Source of the DNA: Dipteris shenzhenensis
Lineage: Eukaryota; Polypodiophyta; Polypodiopsida; Gleicheniales
Length of the DNA: 64,000 nt
Assembly (NCBI GenBank): GCA_047967505.1
Contig: CM106540.1
Direction: 5' to 3' (one strand)
The translations under genes were made by a program, and so were the position numbers. Under the pieces are notes generated by a model. It had not been told where the DNA came from and searched no databases. It was given only the letters and a program-made list of their open reading frames with translations. Position 1 is the stretch's first letter. Every line of letters starts with the position of its first letter. This document shows, one piece after another, positions 11,359 through 23,455 of the stretch.

Positions 11359-12093
11359 TTAGCACTCATTCTGCTTGTGCCCTGCCTTGTTGCAATAGAA
11401 GCACTTGATCTTCTTCTTTCTCTTTTTATCATTAGAAGAAGATGGGTTACCAGAGTCCTTACCCTTACCTTTCTTTGATCCGGTCCAGAAAGCTGAATCT
11501 TCTCTAGTCCTCGTCTTTTGACGCATCTCCTCCTCCAAAAGCATCACACTGAAATCCTCAAAGTTGAGGGGCAGATTTCTATTCTGCATATTCAACACTG
11601 TAACAAGACCATCGTACTTTGGTGGGAGAATTCGTATGCACCTTCATGCTAGATTCTCGTTGGTGATGGTGATGCTAATCGCAGTCATCTGATCGCGTAG
11701 ATTCTTCACCCTAGTGATGAACTTCTCTGTCGCTTCAGACTTAGACAACTTCTCATTCGCGAGTTGAGTCTCCAGATTCTGAATTCGCATCTGATTTGTG
11801 GTCTCGTACTGATTTTTCAAGACTGTCCAGGCCTCCTTCGCTGTGGTGACATGTTGAATTGACGGCATGACGGAATCACTAACACTGCAGACAATAGAAC
11901 ACAGTGCATCTGCATTTCTTCTTATCCACACGAGAATCTCATCCGCAGTTGGTACTATCTGTTCTCTTGCATTGGCTCGATCTAGTCTCACAACCGGCCT
12001 CACGTCCACCCCAGTAGCAGTGTCCCAAAGCTCGTATGCACTTAGGATGGTCTTCATCTTGAACTTCCAGAGTGGATAGTTAGAGCCATCCAA
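11359..12093 (-). pseudogene. Copia-B gag
   Basis: Minus-strand copia gag. It begins MDGSNYPLWKFKMKTIL at 12093, a typical UBN2-type N-terminus, and reads open to 11644 (MSVSDSVMPSIQHVTTAKEAW). After a break it resumes at 11598. It ends with the zinc knuckle CFYCNKAGHKQNEC (about 11410-11369), an intact C-X2-C-X4-H-X4-C motif preceded by a Lys-rich stretch. The start follows a 122-bp leader after the primer site. Confidence 0.85.
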
Positions 12094-12202
12094 CTTTCCG
12101 CTTTTGTCGAACGGTGGGATTTGTAGTCTTGTGGGCTAGGCCATCTCTTACAATCTGTTCACAAATAGAAAACACACTACCAAATCTTCTTGCTAGAGTC
12201 CA

Positions 12203-12215
12203 GGCTCTGATACCA
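12203..12215 (-). promoter_or_regulatory. Copia-B primer-binding site
   Basis: GGCTCTGATACCA on the plus strand, that is TGGTATCAGAGCC on the element strand, directly next to the LTR end. Confidence 0.9.
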
Positions 12216-12947
12216 TGTAAGAAAATAATACAATGTCTGTGCTCAACAGATAATAGGATCTCGTACGCAAGAGAGAAAACAAGATAGTATGGAGAATCAA
12301 AAATTTGATTACTGTAGAACTGATACAATAGATGGCACTGCCTCCCAACCGTGCACTCCTATGAAAGAAGCTTCGATGGCATGCTGGAAACAGTAGAAGA
12401 CAGAGGCTGGATGCTAAGGAATTAGGGTTGCTGTAGCCAGTGATAAAATGGGCTTCACGGGCTTGCTCTTATATAGCCACCAGTTGTAGTCGGCTAGGCT
12501 CAATTGGTGACCGACCCAATCCACCCAAAATGGTCGACTAGGGGTCGGTCTCGAAATAGGCCACCGACCATACGATAGAACCGGTGTGCAAAACAAAGCA
12601 ACTGACCTAAGGTCACCTTTCAGCCCCAGAGCCATCGGGGATCATCTGAGGCTCCAAACGGGCCCCACAACCCAAGAGTAGGCTACCTTGGGAAATGCTC
12701 CATCCACCCTCAGTGCAGTCAGTCAAGGGATGCCTTCTCGCACTTGCATGTAGCCTAGTTGGCAGTGTGCCAACTCTATCTGAAGCCGTCCAGCCATCAG
12801 GCCACACATGGCCTCCATTTGGTGTCCAAACCAGGACCTACCGGATAACCGAGCTACTCAAATGCCTTCTCCTCATATGGGAGGCTTACAAGTAGAGTTA
12901 GCTGGTTCTCACGTAGTTACACGAGAGTGTAGCATTGATATCTAACA
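12216..12947 (-). repeat. Copia-B 5' LTR (732 bp)
   Basis: On the minus strand it starts TGTTAGATATC at 12947 and ends CTTACA at 12216. A TATA box (TATATAAGAGC, minus strand) lies at about 12466-12476. The mate LTR is lost, so no TSD can be verified. Confidence 0.85.
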
Positions 12948-14300
12948 ATTCCATGCAGGCTCGAGGGCCTCAATTGACTAGCTTAGTAGCCATGCCATCC
13001 TCCCGAGCCTCTAGTATCCATGGTTCCTGTGACGGAGGTGGAACATGCCATCAAACCAAGCTTGGCTAATGATCTTGAGGCTCACAAATGAGCTTCAATG
13101 AAGTACTCCACACAATGCAGATGACTCAACCTTGATAAGCTCCTCGACTTCAAATGACACATAGAAGCCACCCAACTGGAGCTACATACGCCTAACAAGG
13201 CCACGCCAAACTTCATCAAGCCCAAACTTCTCTAGCACCAAACAATAGCCCATCAAGATTGGCCAATACTAGACAAAAGCCATGGAATGAGATGTAATCG
13301 AGCACCATAGCTTCACGGCAAGCACAAGCAAGCCAATGGGGTCCCAGCACTACCAACGACCATGGCTCTCATGCAAGGCAAGGAGCTCCACCTGGCAATG
13401 GCGGATGGTAGAAACGCTACTCCCGTAGACATACTAGGTGGCCACAACCCTGCAAGCAATAGATGCTCTAGCTCATGACTCCAATGACTCCCATGTCAAA
13501 TGATCTCGGACAGAATCCTCAAAGATTCTATCGACATCTCTTAAAGATGCCGACCAACCTACAATAGACACGTGGCAGATAAGTTTGCACTTGGGTTAGG
13601 TCCACTTGACCCTAGGTTGGTTGATCACACAAGCTTACCTGTGTGCCACATCATCATGACCCCACACCTATCATGTCATCAGTTGCAACCCTAGTGATGC
13701 ACCATGTCTGCCACATAGGCTAACCTACCACATCACTGGCCATGTCACCTCTTCAGCCACATCATCATATCCACCACATCAGTTGTGATCCTGTCATGCC
13801 ATGTCATCCAATTCTAGCCTATGACATGTGGCACCCATCCAGCTCAACCCATCCTCCATGTGGCATCCATCTGCCACTTCTTGCCATTTGTCAACAGGAC
13901 ACCACCTCAGTAGTGCCATGTCATTGCCATCTCATCACTCTAGTCCAATCAATAGCCACATGTCACATGCCATGTCGTTATGACACATGGTAATGCCAAG
14001 TCATCTACCTAGTCAGCATCCACATTGCCTTCTAGGCATAGTTGCCTCTACACAGACATACTTTGTATTTTGCATGTGACACATAGTGCCATGTCAGACA
14101 TGCCATCTAGCCACACAGTGCACACATCATGTGACCCTCAGTCTGTGCCACTTCACCCTCCATACCACATAATTATTTTGATCACCCTCTTGGGATCAAA
14201 GTTTGGCCATTGTTTTGGGAATTTTGTAATGATCAAAAAAGCAAAAATGATTTCTAGATCATTCTCTACGTGTTAAGCACCTCAAATATGCACTTTGACT
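12948..14300 (+). mobile_element. Leader relic related to Copia-D/E
   Basis: No ORF. The region has the same succession of landmarks as the Copia-E leader (57970-58390): a small hairpin AGAATC...GATTCT at 13512-13529, CACGTGGCAGATA at about 13570, then a long CCACATCATC-like tract, then a GATCA/TTGATC-containing stretch near 14180. I infer a truncated, diverged leader of a related element into which Copia-B inserted. Sequence identity outside the landmarks is low. Confidence 0.4.
13636..14135 (+). repeat. Degenerate CCACATCATC tract
   Basis: Many imperfect copies of a 10-13-bp unit of the type (T)GCCACATCATC or CCATGTCATC. The same kind of tract occurs at 42380-42850 (reverse) and 58085-58340. 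Confidence 0.7.
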
Positions 14301-15424
14301 TTTTGATGAGTCAGCATCATTCAATCCTCTTCATCGAAACCACCTCTTGATCCAATGTAGTACACCCAACACATAAATTGAATTAAGATAGAATTCTTTT
14401 GTTGCATTTGATGCTTCGATGTGTAGTCTACTAGCTCAACCATAGAGAAGATATAACTCCACCAAGCCAAGTTAGCCATCGCCACATTACTCAATTAGTC
14501 TGTTAACAAAAACATTTTCTTCCGAGGCTTTTTGTCAATCTCCGATGAGAGATTCTGTCAACCAAAGAGCTTTCAATCAAGGGAAATGACTAGCAACTGG
14601 GGGGGAAATTTTGTGACTGAATAGAATGTGTTGATAGCAACAAACCTTGTAATGAGAAAGTGGATAGCGCTTTGAAAAAAGGAAAAAGCAATGAACTCAC
14701 TAGGCTGTTAATGAATCTAATGCCTTAGGAGTCTGGCATCATGGACCAAAAAGATTGCCCACCCACATTTGCCAACATCCAAGTTGCTAAAACATGTGGG
14801 TGTGTATGTGCCAACAAGCCCTAAAGAGAGCTCATGATTCTATTTTGGTCATCCCATATGGGGGCGGTATTGGCAATTTGAATTTTAATACAACACAAAA
14901 GAAAAGATTGCTTACCCACGTTTTGTCGCCCATGGCCCAATAGCATGCCTAAATATGGGACAGCTTTGAGCCATTACAAGGTTTAGGAGGAACCTAATGG
15001 GTTTATTGCCAGACGAGTGCTAATTCAAGAGTAATGTATGAGCATCTTGGGTGTAGACTGCAATGAAAAAGCCAAACATCCTCCTGTGTGCTAATTCAAG
15101 AGCAAAGCCTTTTTTATAATTGACCTTGAGTCAATTCTGACGATATGTAAAGAGCTTGAAATATATGTCTCAAATATAAATGCACTCTAAATTCAATACA
15201 TAGCTTGAAGAAAACAAGGTGGCACAACAACTAAGTCCTCAAAACAAATTACCATTAAAATAAAATATTCCAATGATATATAAAAGGGAAAGACCGATAA
15301 AAGCAAAATTACATATGGGGGGGAGGAAGATGAATGAAAAGGTAGGGGGGGAGAGGTGAAAGAGGGGGAACGGCCAATTTATGTCAGTGGACTATGAAAT
15401 TGAACCATCATACATTTAAAAAGC
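14301..15424. other. No gene seen
   Basis: AT-rich sequence without recognisable coding content; short G-runs near 15315-15370. Confidence 0.5.
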
Positions 15425-15655
15425 AACATATATTAAATGGATCTTAAGTATAATTAAGGTAGTCTAAACCACTTTAATAGCATCATCTTGACCGAATACT
15501 CATGAAAAGCCTTAACCTCTCATGCTAAAGGAAATGGACACTAAATGAATCTTAAGTATATTTAAAAGCCTTAGCCTCTCATGCTAAAGGGAACATATAC
15601 TAAATGAAGCTTAAGTATGGTTAGGGTAGTCTAAACCACTTTAATAGCATTAACT
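15425..15655 (+). repeat. Local imperfect tandem duplication
   Basis: The blocks ACTAAATG-AT-CTTAAGTAT, GTAGTCTAAACCACTTTAATAGCAT and AGCCT(T)AACCTCTCATGCTAAAGG recur two or three times with spacing of about 60-190 bases. Confidence 0.75.
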
Positions 15656-15715
15656 TGACTCATACTATTCTATACATATACATATACATATACATGTGTG
15701 TGTGTGACATATACA

Positions 15716-15716
15716 T

Positions 15717-15779
<63 letters not shown>

Positions 15780-15816
15780 TACATGTATATGTATATATAC
15801 ATATACATATACATGT

Positions 15817-15912
<96 letters not shown>
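15716..15912. repeat. Compound (CA)n microsatellite
   Basis: Two long (CA)n runs (about 15719-15775 and 15821-15910), separated by ATAC/ATGT-type dinucleotides. All long frames here are repeat artefacts. Confidence 0.95.
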
Positions 15913-15915
<3 letters not shown>

Positions 15916-16014
15916 GATATATATATACACATATATAGATATGCATGGAAATGCACATATAAGTGAAACGTTGCATGAATATAGACCGACGGGGTCGGCC
16001 TGAATACGTTGAAG

Positions 16015-16024
16015 GCTATATAAA
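16015..16024 (+). promoter_or_regulatory. Possible TATA box
   Basis: GGCTATATAAAGCCTCCC is a good plant TATA context, followed by a pyrimidine-rich stretch at 16088-16110. No downstream gene or paired LTR is recognised, so it may belong to a solo LTR or be fortuitous. Confidence 0.25.
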
Positions 16025-16099
16025 GCCTCCCACTCAAGCCATTGCGATTCAAAACGCAGCTTCAAGGTTAATGCATTGTGCTTGGTCGTTTCTCTTTCT

Positions 16100-17780
16100 C
16101 TTTCTCTCGCTCATACGATAGCTTCTACCGCCAATACTCTTGTCCATCCCTTTGCAAGATTGATAGCGAAAGAGGCAAGCTGTGTGGATTCCTTGTAAAG
16201 GAAAAAAGCTACCGGTCTAGACGTCCACAAGACATCGTAGCTCTTATGACCATAGACATCTTGAGCGTAACTTTGCCTTGAACGTAACACTCGAGAGGAA
16301 GGATCTCCCGGCATTGCTAAAGGCCTAAAGACCACTCACTATTGATGGAAAGTTTCTGCAACAGAAGCAAGCCAGGTATACATCGATTGACACCCTAATA
16401 AAGCCATACCATGAACAAGTATTCATAGTGGCGGTCTAGCTTGTTAAGCTTTGTATGATCGCTCAATCTTGATAGCTACACAGATACTTCACGTATTGGC
16501 CAACGGAGTCTTCTACGTGAAAGGTGGGTGCGCAAAGATACTCCATACATCTACATAGTTACACTTCAGAGTCACGGGGAGTACGCAATCACAACCAACT
16601 ACTTTGTGCCCATTCAACGCTCCAGCATATGACGATCTATGCTACCAAGGCCAGTTATCATGATATGCGTTCCAGGATATGACGATCTACGCATGCTTAT
16701 CAACAAAACTGTTGACTATAAGAGGTAATCTAGAGACCGGTAGGAGCTCCTTTTCAAATCTATGCATTACTCTTTTATGGTTGTATATGATCCCATAATC
16801 TAATAACCCACCATCGGTTAGCACTAATATTTGGGCCCTGGTGAAGCTTTATAAGGGCTAGATGGTGGTCAAAATTTTCGTACTTTAGTTGGAGCACTCG
16901 AGCTAGTAAGAGGTAACTACTATCTCAAATGACATGAATTTTAAACACTAATGATAGGGTGGAGCACTCAGTACTTTACACCATTTATAGCATGGTAATA
17001 GTGAGTATAATGCCAACATACCTCTTAAACATATACCATTTTTTCATGGGTATATACATAAATGAAATTTTCTTGTTCTGAAAAGGGAAAATAATCAGGG
17101 ATTCACTTGGATCTTAGACCTGATTTGGTGGAGACTCAAGAAATTCATACTCTACTTCCTTGTTGTCTCTTACTCTAAAGGTATGATGATTTTTTCACTA
17201 AGCATATTATTGTCATATTCCTATAGACATGTATTAGGACCACTGGATGTCTATTTCTAAATTTCAATAAATGGTAATCTATATGATTAAATCCTTGGTC
17301 TCTATACGAAGCTTGTTTATAGCTTCAATGGAGATAAAACTTTCTCCATATCAGACTAGACTAAAGTTTCTTCTGTCCTCCGTCCTGGGGTAATTTGTAA
17401 AAATATGTTTCAGAAAGTGTGAAGAGCTCACACTGTAAACATGGAGCATCTGGTTGCCTGTGACTCAAATATTGAGGTGCCACACGGTGTACCACCATCC
17501 AAGGTCGATTCAATTTTGCTATATTAGAATAACCTATGATATTGTGACATTGATAACAAGTGGAGCTGTGCATTGAAGCCTGTAGTCCCACAAATAAGGG
17601 GTCTTGTTCTAACTTGTCCTTGTTGTGGATGGATGCAGGTGAGTGGAGCTCCTTCAATATCATCCTGTATTTTTTTGAGCAAAATTATTTGATCTTTTTG
17701 GAAGCTTTCTTGGTAGAGGATATCCTATCACAAATTGTCTTGATTGATAAGTCTAAGATGGATAATGTTTGTCTTGTAAT
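16100..17780. other. No gene recognised
   Basis: Less AT-rich to about 16700, AT-rich after that. Short frames on both strands show no known motif. The unit AT(A/G)TGACGATCTA(T/C)GC occurs twice (16627 and 16677). Confidence 0.4.
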
Positions 17781-17785
17781 TGCAC

Positions 17786-18190
<405 letters not shown>

Positions 18191-18199
18191 TTCCCTTGG

Positions 18200-19542
18200 A
18201 AAATTATATTTTGCACGTTTTTCCCTTGGAGCATGACAAAACAATCCGAGGGAAATTGAAAGAGGGATTTAAAGAAATGTCAAATTAATAGTAGAGAATT
18301 GTCACATAAATGGTTCTCAAGGGTAGAGAAATAGGTCTAGAACATGGAGTGCTAGCATGAAGTCATCAATTAATAAAAGATTCTCAACACAAATGGGTAC
18401 GCACTATCCCATCCACCAATAGAGTAATTTTTTAATACGATAATAATAAAGCCCATGAGATCAAAGCACAATTTAGATAGAGATACATGCATTAGTAGAG
18501 GCACATGTATCAAAGGATAGATGCAACAAGTAGAACTCTTGTACCATAGGCATCCACCACCTTCTTGTGCATTTTCCTCCGTGTGCCTCACCTCCACTTC
18601 CTCACCCCATCCATCTTTATCCATTCTCCACTTTCCTAATTTTTGCTAGATTTTCAAGTCCAAGTTCTAGAATTGGTGTTAGTCCCTCTAATTGAAATTT
18701 TCTACTTCCTTCTATTCTTCATCTATCCTTTCTATGCCTAAGAAATGTAGAGGAAGACAGACATGGTATAAGACAAGCTCTTCTTCAAGATTTTGGACTT
18801 TTTCCTTCATGTCTCCATAGAGATGTTGTTGAAATTGACACAGCTTTACATCAATGCCTTGAGTGTCATTCAAGCTCTTTAGGTGTGATATATTGCAAGT
18901 GAATGTGATATACTTTTCATAAGGGGTTGAGATTCCCAATTTGGATTCCATGTAAATATCATTATAGGTCTTTTTGCAATTCTGTGAGTAAGTTCATTCT
19001 ATGCAAATGCCATGATATTTTATCATTACCTTTCTGTGGTGTACAACTTTCATTTCTATGTTAGATTTTGCATTTATGATTTATTACGTGTGTTGGGTTG
19101 AAGTATTTGTTGGAGTTGCTCTCTAGGGTTGGGAAGTGGTGATGCCTAGCCCTAAGTTGTAACATAAGTGATAAGAGCACAAAAGGTCATGCACCATGTG
19201 AAAGAGCTAACTCTTTAGATGTAGTTGTCCAAACAAGGATATGAATGTCTATGGCATATGTCCAGAATTTTCATTTCACATCTAGGGATAGTGATGGGAA
19301 TAGTGTGTAGTTTTTAGAGTAATTACCCACCTTATAATTCCTATCTACTATGAGTAGGCCCCACTCATTCATCACATTTGTCTTGTTTTCATCTTTCATC
19401 ACTTGCCCAATAGGTAGCCTCTCTAAGAGCCACAGGTAGTAGGAGCTTTCTACCTAAGTGTTGAGGACTAGGGGGACAGAGAGTGGAATTCACAATAGAT
19501 GACAAATTTACATTATCTTGTGTACATCTTTACCACCATAGG
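18200..19542. other. No gene recognised
   Basis: AT-rich. A minus-strand frame at 18712-18951 (contains GDMKEKVQNLEEELVLY) shows no known family. Confidence 0.4.
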
Positions 19543-20165
19543 TGTTAGAAATATGAGGATAGAGTCTCGCACCTCCCTCTAACCTTCAGCTCCAAGTACA
19601 CTCACAAACACTTGATGAGACACTCACAGATAGAGATCTTAGATAGATAGTAAGAAAAAGAGAGAAACTGAGAGTATACTCTTCCACAAACTGTGGTAAA
19701 CAAGGAGCAAAAAACAAGCTCCTCAAGGGTGAGGCAGAACTCTGTCGATCTCTCATCTCAGTGGACTCTAAGAGGCGCTACCTTTAGCAGACTTCAGTGT
19801 TGGAGTGAATGAGGAAATGGGGGTTAGGAGGGGCTTTTTATAGCCCTCATTCAAGGCCTCAAAATTGATTGGAGGGGGCCAACTCATCTTGTTACACTAA
19901 CCCCTTTGGTCAGCCCAATGAACTGCCTAAGAGGCTGGCCGACTTCAAGGCCTATATAATGCCTTGGTGTATGGCCTTTTTTGCCTCACTACTAGACCCC
20001 TTTGATGTTCTACTACTAAGCCCCTTTGCTGCCCTACTACCAGCCCCTTTGCTATTATGGATTTCTCCCCTTTGCGAATATGGATCCCTCTCCATCCCCT
20101 ATGGTCTATTGCCCCTTGTTCCTTCAAATTGGAGGCTCACAATTTTGGGTTAGTGATTTCCAACA
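19543..20165 (-). repeat. Copia-C 3' LTR (623 bp)
   Basis: Minus strand TGTTGGAAATCACTAACCC (from 20165) to ATATTTCTAACA (19543). A TATA box CTATAAAAAGCCC lies on the minus strand at 19833-19845. A short CCCCTTTG-unit repeat occurs at 19985-20075. RNase H coding ends just upstream, after a GAGTGAGGG purine tract. Confidence 0.75.
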
Positions 20166-21735
20166 CCCTCACTCAATGACACAGCTGTGGGTCGTTGATC
20201 CCCATGCATCAAATGAGGTGCTCCAACTTCTCCCTCACAAGTGACTTTGTGAAGATGTTTGATATGTTGTCAGTGGTCAAATAGTACATTGGCTCCATGA
20301 TATCATCAATGATGAGCTCTCATACAAGGCAGCGGTGGAATTTGATATGCTTTGTGGAACACGGGGTTATTGGCAATGGAAATGCAATTGTAATTATTGC
20401 ACATCATCGTCGCATCCTCCTGAGTCACATCCATGTTCTCCGGGATCCACCTGAGCCAAAACGTCTCGCATGATGCTATGCAAGTAGCCCTTGAAAAGAC
20501 AACAGAGGGTCATATCTTGCTTAGCCATGAGGTGTCCCAAGATGGAAGTATGAAACAATACCTTATAGTTGATCTCTTGGTGTCCCCATCAACTACCCAA
20601 TCACTATCAAAAAATTTGCCTAACTCGACGCTTTTTACTATAGGTAATACCATAGGTTCATGTACCCTTCAAGTACCTCAACATCCTCATGCCAACCTCC
20701 CAATTGGCCTTCCTAGGTTTGCCAGAGAATGGATAGAGTAGCCCTATTGCAAAGGAAATATCTGGCCTAGTGTTGGTGAGATAAAGTAGACGACGTAGCA
20801 TTCATTAACACTGAGATGCATCAATTGGCTGAGACGCATCATGGATGCTCATCCAACCTTCATGCAATTTATCGCCACCTTGCAGTCTTCCATCTGACAC
20901 CACTTGAGTAATTCCCTATAGTATTTCTCTTGAGAGATGAATATGCTACTCTTCTCATGCTTCACTTCAATCCCAAGAAAATAATGAAGAACTTCCAAGT
21001 TTGTCATCTCAAATTAATCCGTGAGTAGTTTCTTGACTTGAGCAACTTTCTTTGAGTGATCTTTTGTAAGGATAAGATCATCCACATATAGAAAGGTACT
21101 AGTCGTCATACCCCCCTCTTAGAAAAGTGGTAGAGGTTTGCCTTAGATAGATCCTGCTGTAGTCAAATCTTCAAAAAGAACTCGTCTATTCATTGGTACC
21201 ATGCCCACAGGGCCCGTTTTAGCCTGTACAATGCCTTCTTCACCTTGCATACCTTGGTTGTGGACTCTAAAACCTAAAACCTTGGTGGCTGATCCAATAC
21301 CTCCTCATCTAGGGTTTTGTTTAGTAATGCAGACTTCATGTCCATCTGCAAGACATGCCATCCATGATGGGCAACCAAAGCAACAAGAGTGCATATCATC
21401 ACCATCCTGAGTGTGGAGGGGAAGGTCTCATCAAAATCAAGTCCCTATGATTGTGGGTAATCTATCACCACCAATCGTGATTTGTATTTGTCCAAGTTGG
21501 AATCATACTTGAATTGCAATTTATACACCCATTTGGTAACAATCACATTCTGCTTGGGCGGCTTGTCCACCAAATACCAAGTGTTGTTATTTAGAAGGGC
21601 ATCTATTTTTACCTTCATAGCATCTGGCCATTCTGGGATATCTTGTTCCTCTTTGAAGGATCTAGGCTCCTCAAGCTGAGCCACCATTGCATAGTTCACA
21701 ATGGGAGTCTTCACATTGTGTTGAGATTGTGGCAT
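20166..21735 (-). pseudogene. Copia-C RT and RNase H (decayed)
   Basis: Minus strand. From 21735: NTWYLVDKPPKQNVIVTKWVYK, then DFDETF, MDMKSALLNKTLDEE and KKALYRLKRALWAWYQ (near 21200), all copia RT blocks. Near 20280-20180 it reads DNISNIFTKSLVREKLEHL, the RNase H end (normally ADIFTK). Stops are frequent. The RT start reads NYAMVAQLEEPRSFKEE, the same as the rightward fragment at 21830. Confidence 0.8.
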
Positions 21736-21766
21736 TTCAAAATAGTTCCTGAGTGCGATGGTCTTA

Positions 21767-22410
21767 ATTCAACAAGACCAGTTCTAGAGTGCGGCGGTTT
21801 GAATGTAATGTGAAGACTCCCTCCATGAACTATGCAATGGGGGCTCAACTTGAGGAGCCCATATCCTTCGAGAAGGCATAGGATATCCTAGAATGGTAGA
21901 ATGCTATGAAGGTAGAAATGGATGCCATTCTAAAAAATGACACCTGGGACAAGCCGCCCAAGCAGAAGGTGATTGGTACCAAATGGGTGTATAAATTGAA
22001 GTTCAAGTCTGATGAGAGCTTGAACATATAAAAAAGCATAATTGGTGGCGAAATTTTATGCACAATCAGAGGGACTTGATTTTGATGAGACCTTTGCCCC
22101 CACAGCCATGATGGTTGATGATAGACACTGTTGTTGCTTTGGCTACCCATCATGGATGGCTTATCATATGGACATGAAGTCCCCATTCTTGAATGTAACC
22201 TTGGAGGAGGATGTATATGTGGAACAACCACTAAGCTTTTAGGTTCTAGGGTCCACATCCAAGACATGCAAGCTAAAGAAGGCATTGTATGGGCTAAAAC
22301 AGACCTCGGGGTCATGGTATTAGTGAATAGAGATCTTTTTGAAGGTTGGCTACAATAGAGTCCATTTGAAGCAAACCTCTACCTCATTTCTAAGAGAGAG
22401 CAAAAATAAC
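21767..22410 (+). pseudogene. Copia-C RT fragment, opposite orientation
   Basis: Rightward copy of the same RT segment: NYAM.AQLEEPISFE near 21827, PPKQKVIGTKWVYKLKFK near 21954, the MDMKSPFLN block near 22169, EDVYVEQP near 22209, then traces of KALYGLKQ to about 22400. It is broken by many stops. It forms the right arm of an imperfect palindrome with 21200-21765. Confidence 0.8.
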
Positions 22411-22411
22411 T

Positions 22412-23455
22412 CCTACTCCACGTGTAGATCGTTCAAGTGCAGGTTATTTAAAACCAGGCAAAAAATTGGATAGTGATGATCAGGAGGATCCGCAAGAAGA
22501 AGATACAAGTCTTGCAGACTTACATCCTCCAAAGGATGAGGGGTACATTTGGGGATTTTCACAATTCAGTGTGGCCACAATGATTATTGATCGAGCTTAG
22601 TTATTCACAAATCAAAGAAAGCTAGATATGACATTTGCACGCAAATTGTATGAAGATACGAGGAAAACAAGAACTCCAGTTGCCACTTATATCACTCTTT
22701 GTCCTATGGCATTTAAGAGACTTCAAGAAGATGATCCTACATTGCCTGATGTCACATTTCAAAAGCGTGTGGACTTTCTTGATGCTTTTGAGAACTTTAG
22801 AAGGAGTGACTTTGTTCATGGAGAGTCTTTGTACCACAACCGATATGGGACTGACATCGAGAAGAGATACATGCTGGTAAAGAATAGATTCTTGGAAAGA
22901 TGCAGGTTTGAGCCCATTGATGGGCAACACTTTTGTGAAGCTTGCAGGATCGCCCTTGATGAGGGAAGAAAAGGAAACTTGCCACAAATTGAGTGGATGG
23001 AAAAGTTTTAATGGGTCATTTGTCATGTATGCATATTTAACGATGACTCGAAGTACATTCTAGAATCAGAAAGGCTGAATTCTGCTCCATTTAGGTTGAA
23101 AAAAAGCTCTTCTCTTTCTGAGATCTTGATAAAGGCAAGGGAGTTATGGGTGGGCTGTGGAAAGCCACAAACAGTGAAGGGCAGGAGACCTACATCTGAG
23201 TACTTATAGCAAAGAGGACTCGGTTCTCAAATTGGAATTTACACAAGTCCAAAAATTTTGAATAGTGTGTTCTCCCTAATGCACCCTTCCCTACCATCCT
23301 TGATTGGCTCTAAGAGACCAACAATTGCTTCAACTCATGAGCAATGGCCCACACTTGGGGCTCATACACTTGAGGCATACAACCAACTCTCCGCAAAGTC
23401 ATCACATGGAATGCATTTTGCTACTCAACCAGTAGGACAATTAAATTCACTATAA
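22412..23455 (+). pseudogene. Unrecognised gene with three in-frame stops
   Basis: One reading frame stays in register for about 345 codons, from TPTPRVDRSSAGYLKPG near 22412 to a TAA at about 23453. It is interrupted only by TAG (about 22598), TAA (23009-23011) and TAG (about 23207). The middle part is rich in charged residues (EDDPTLPDVTFQKRVDFLDA). A Cys/His cluster follows: HFCEAC at about 22930 and WVICHVCIFNDD at about 23012, which could be a zinc-binding pair. No family is recognised. The even composition and preserved frame argue for a real gene recently broken, perhaps belonging to an unidentified transposon. Confidence 0.45.

Larger units (their letters stand above)
9198..12947 (-). 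mobile_element. Copia-B: antisense copia element truncated in RT
   Basis: Leftward Ty1/copia element. Its 5' LTR is at 12216-12947, the primer site at 12203-12215, and gag, protease and integrase follow. RT is cut off near 9198, just after LKQAP.AWY, where a dispersed repeat begins. The remaining RT, RNase H and 3' LTR are missing. Decay is moderate, with some domains open for 60-230 codons. Confidence 0.9.
19543..21760 (-). mobile_element. Copia-C: antisense copia fragment (3' LTR, RNase H, RT)
   Basis: Leftward copia element that keeps the 3' LTR, RNase H and RT but lacks everything upstream of the RT start. Its broken 5' side lies at about 21765, exactly where a rightward fragment of the same RT begins. 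Confidence 0.8.

Noticed and set aside
13742-14276. His/Pro/Ser-rich 83-residue ORFs
   Set aside because: Arise from the CCACATCATC tract; no conserved motif.
15655-16065. Several 100-130-residue ORFs of Thr-His or Cys-Val repeats
   Set aside because: Translations of the (CA)n microsatellite in all frames; not genes.
16015-16281. A host gene starting after the TATA-like box (67-residue ORF)
   Set aside because: No recognisable product and no supported splice structure; only the TATA-like site was kept, at low confidence.
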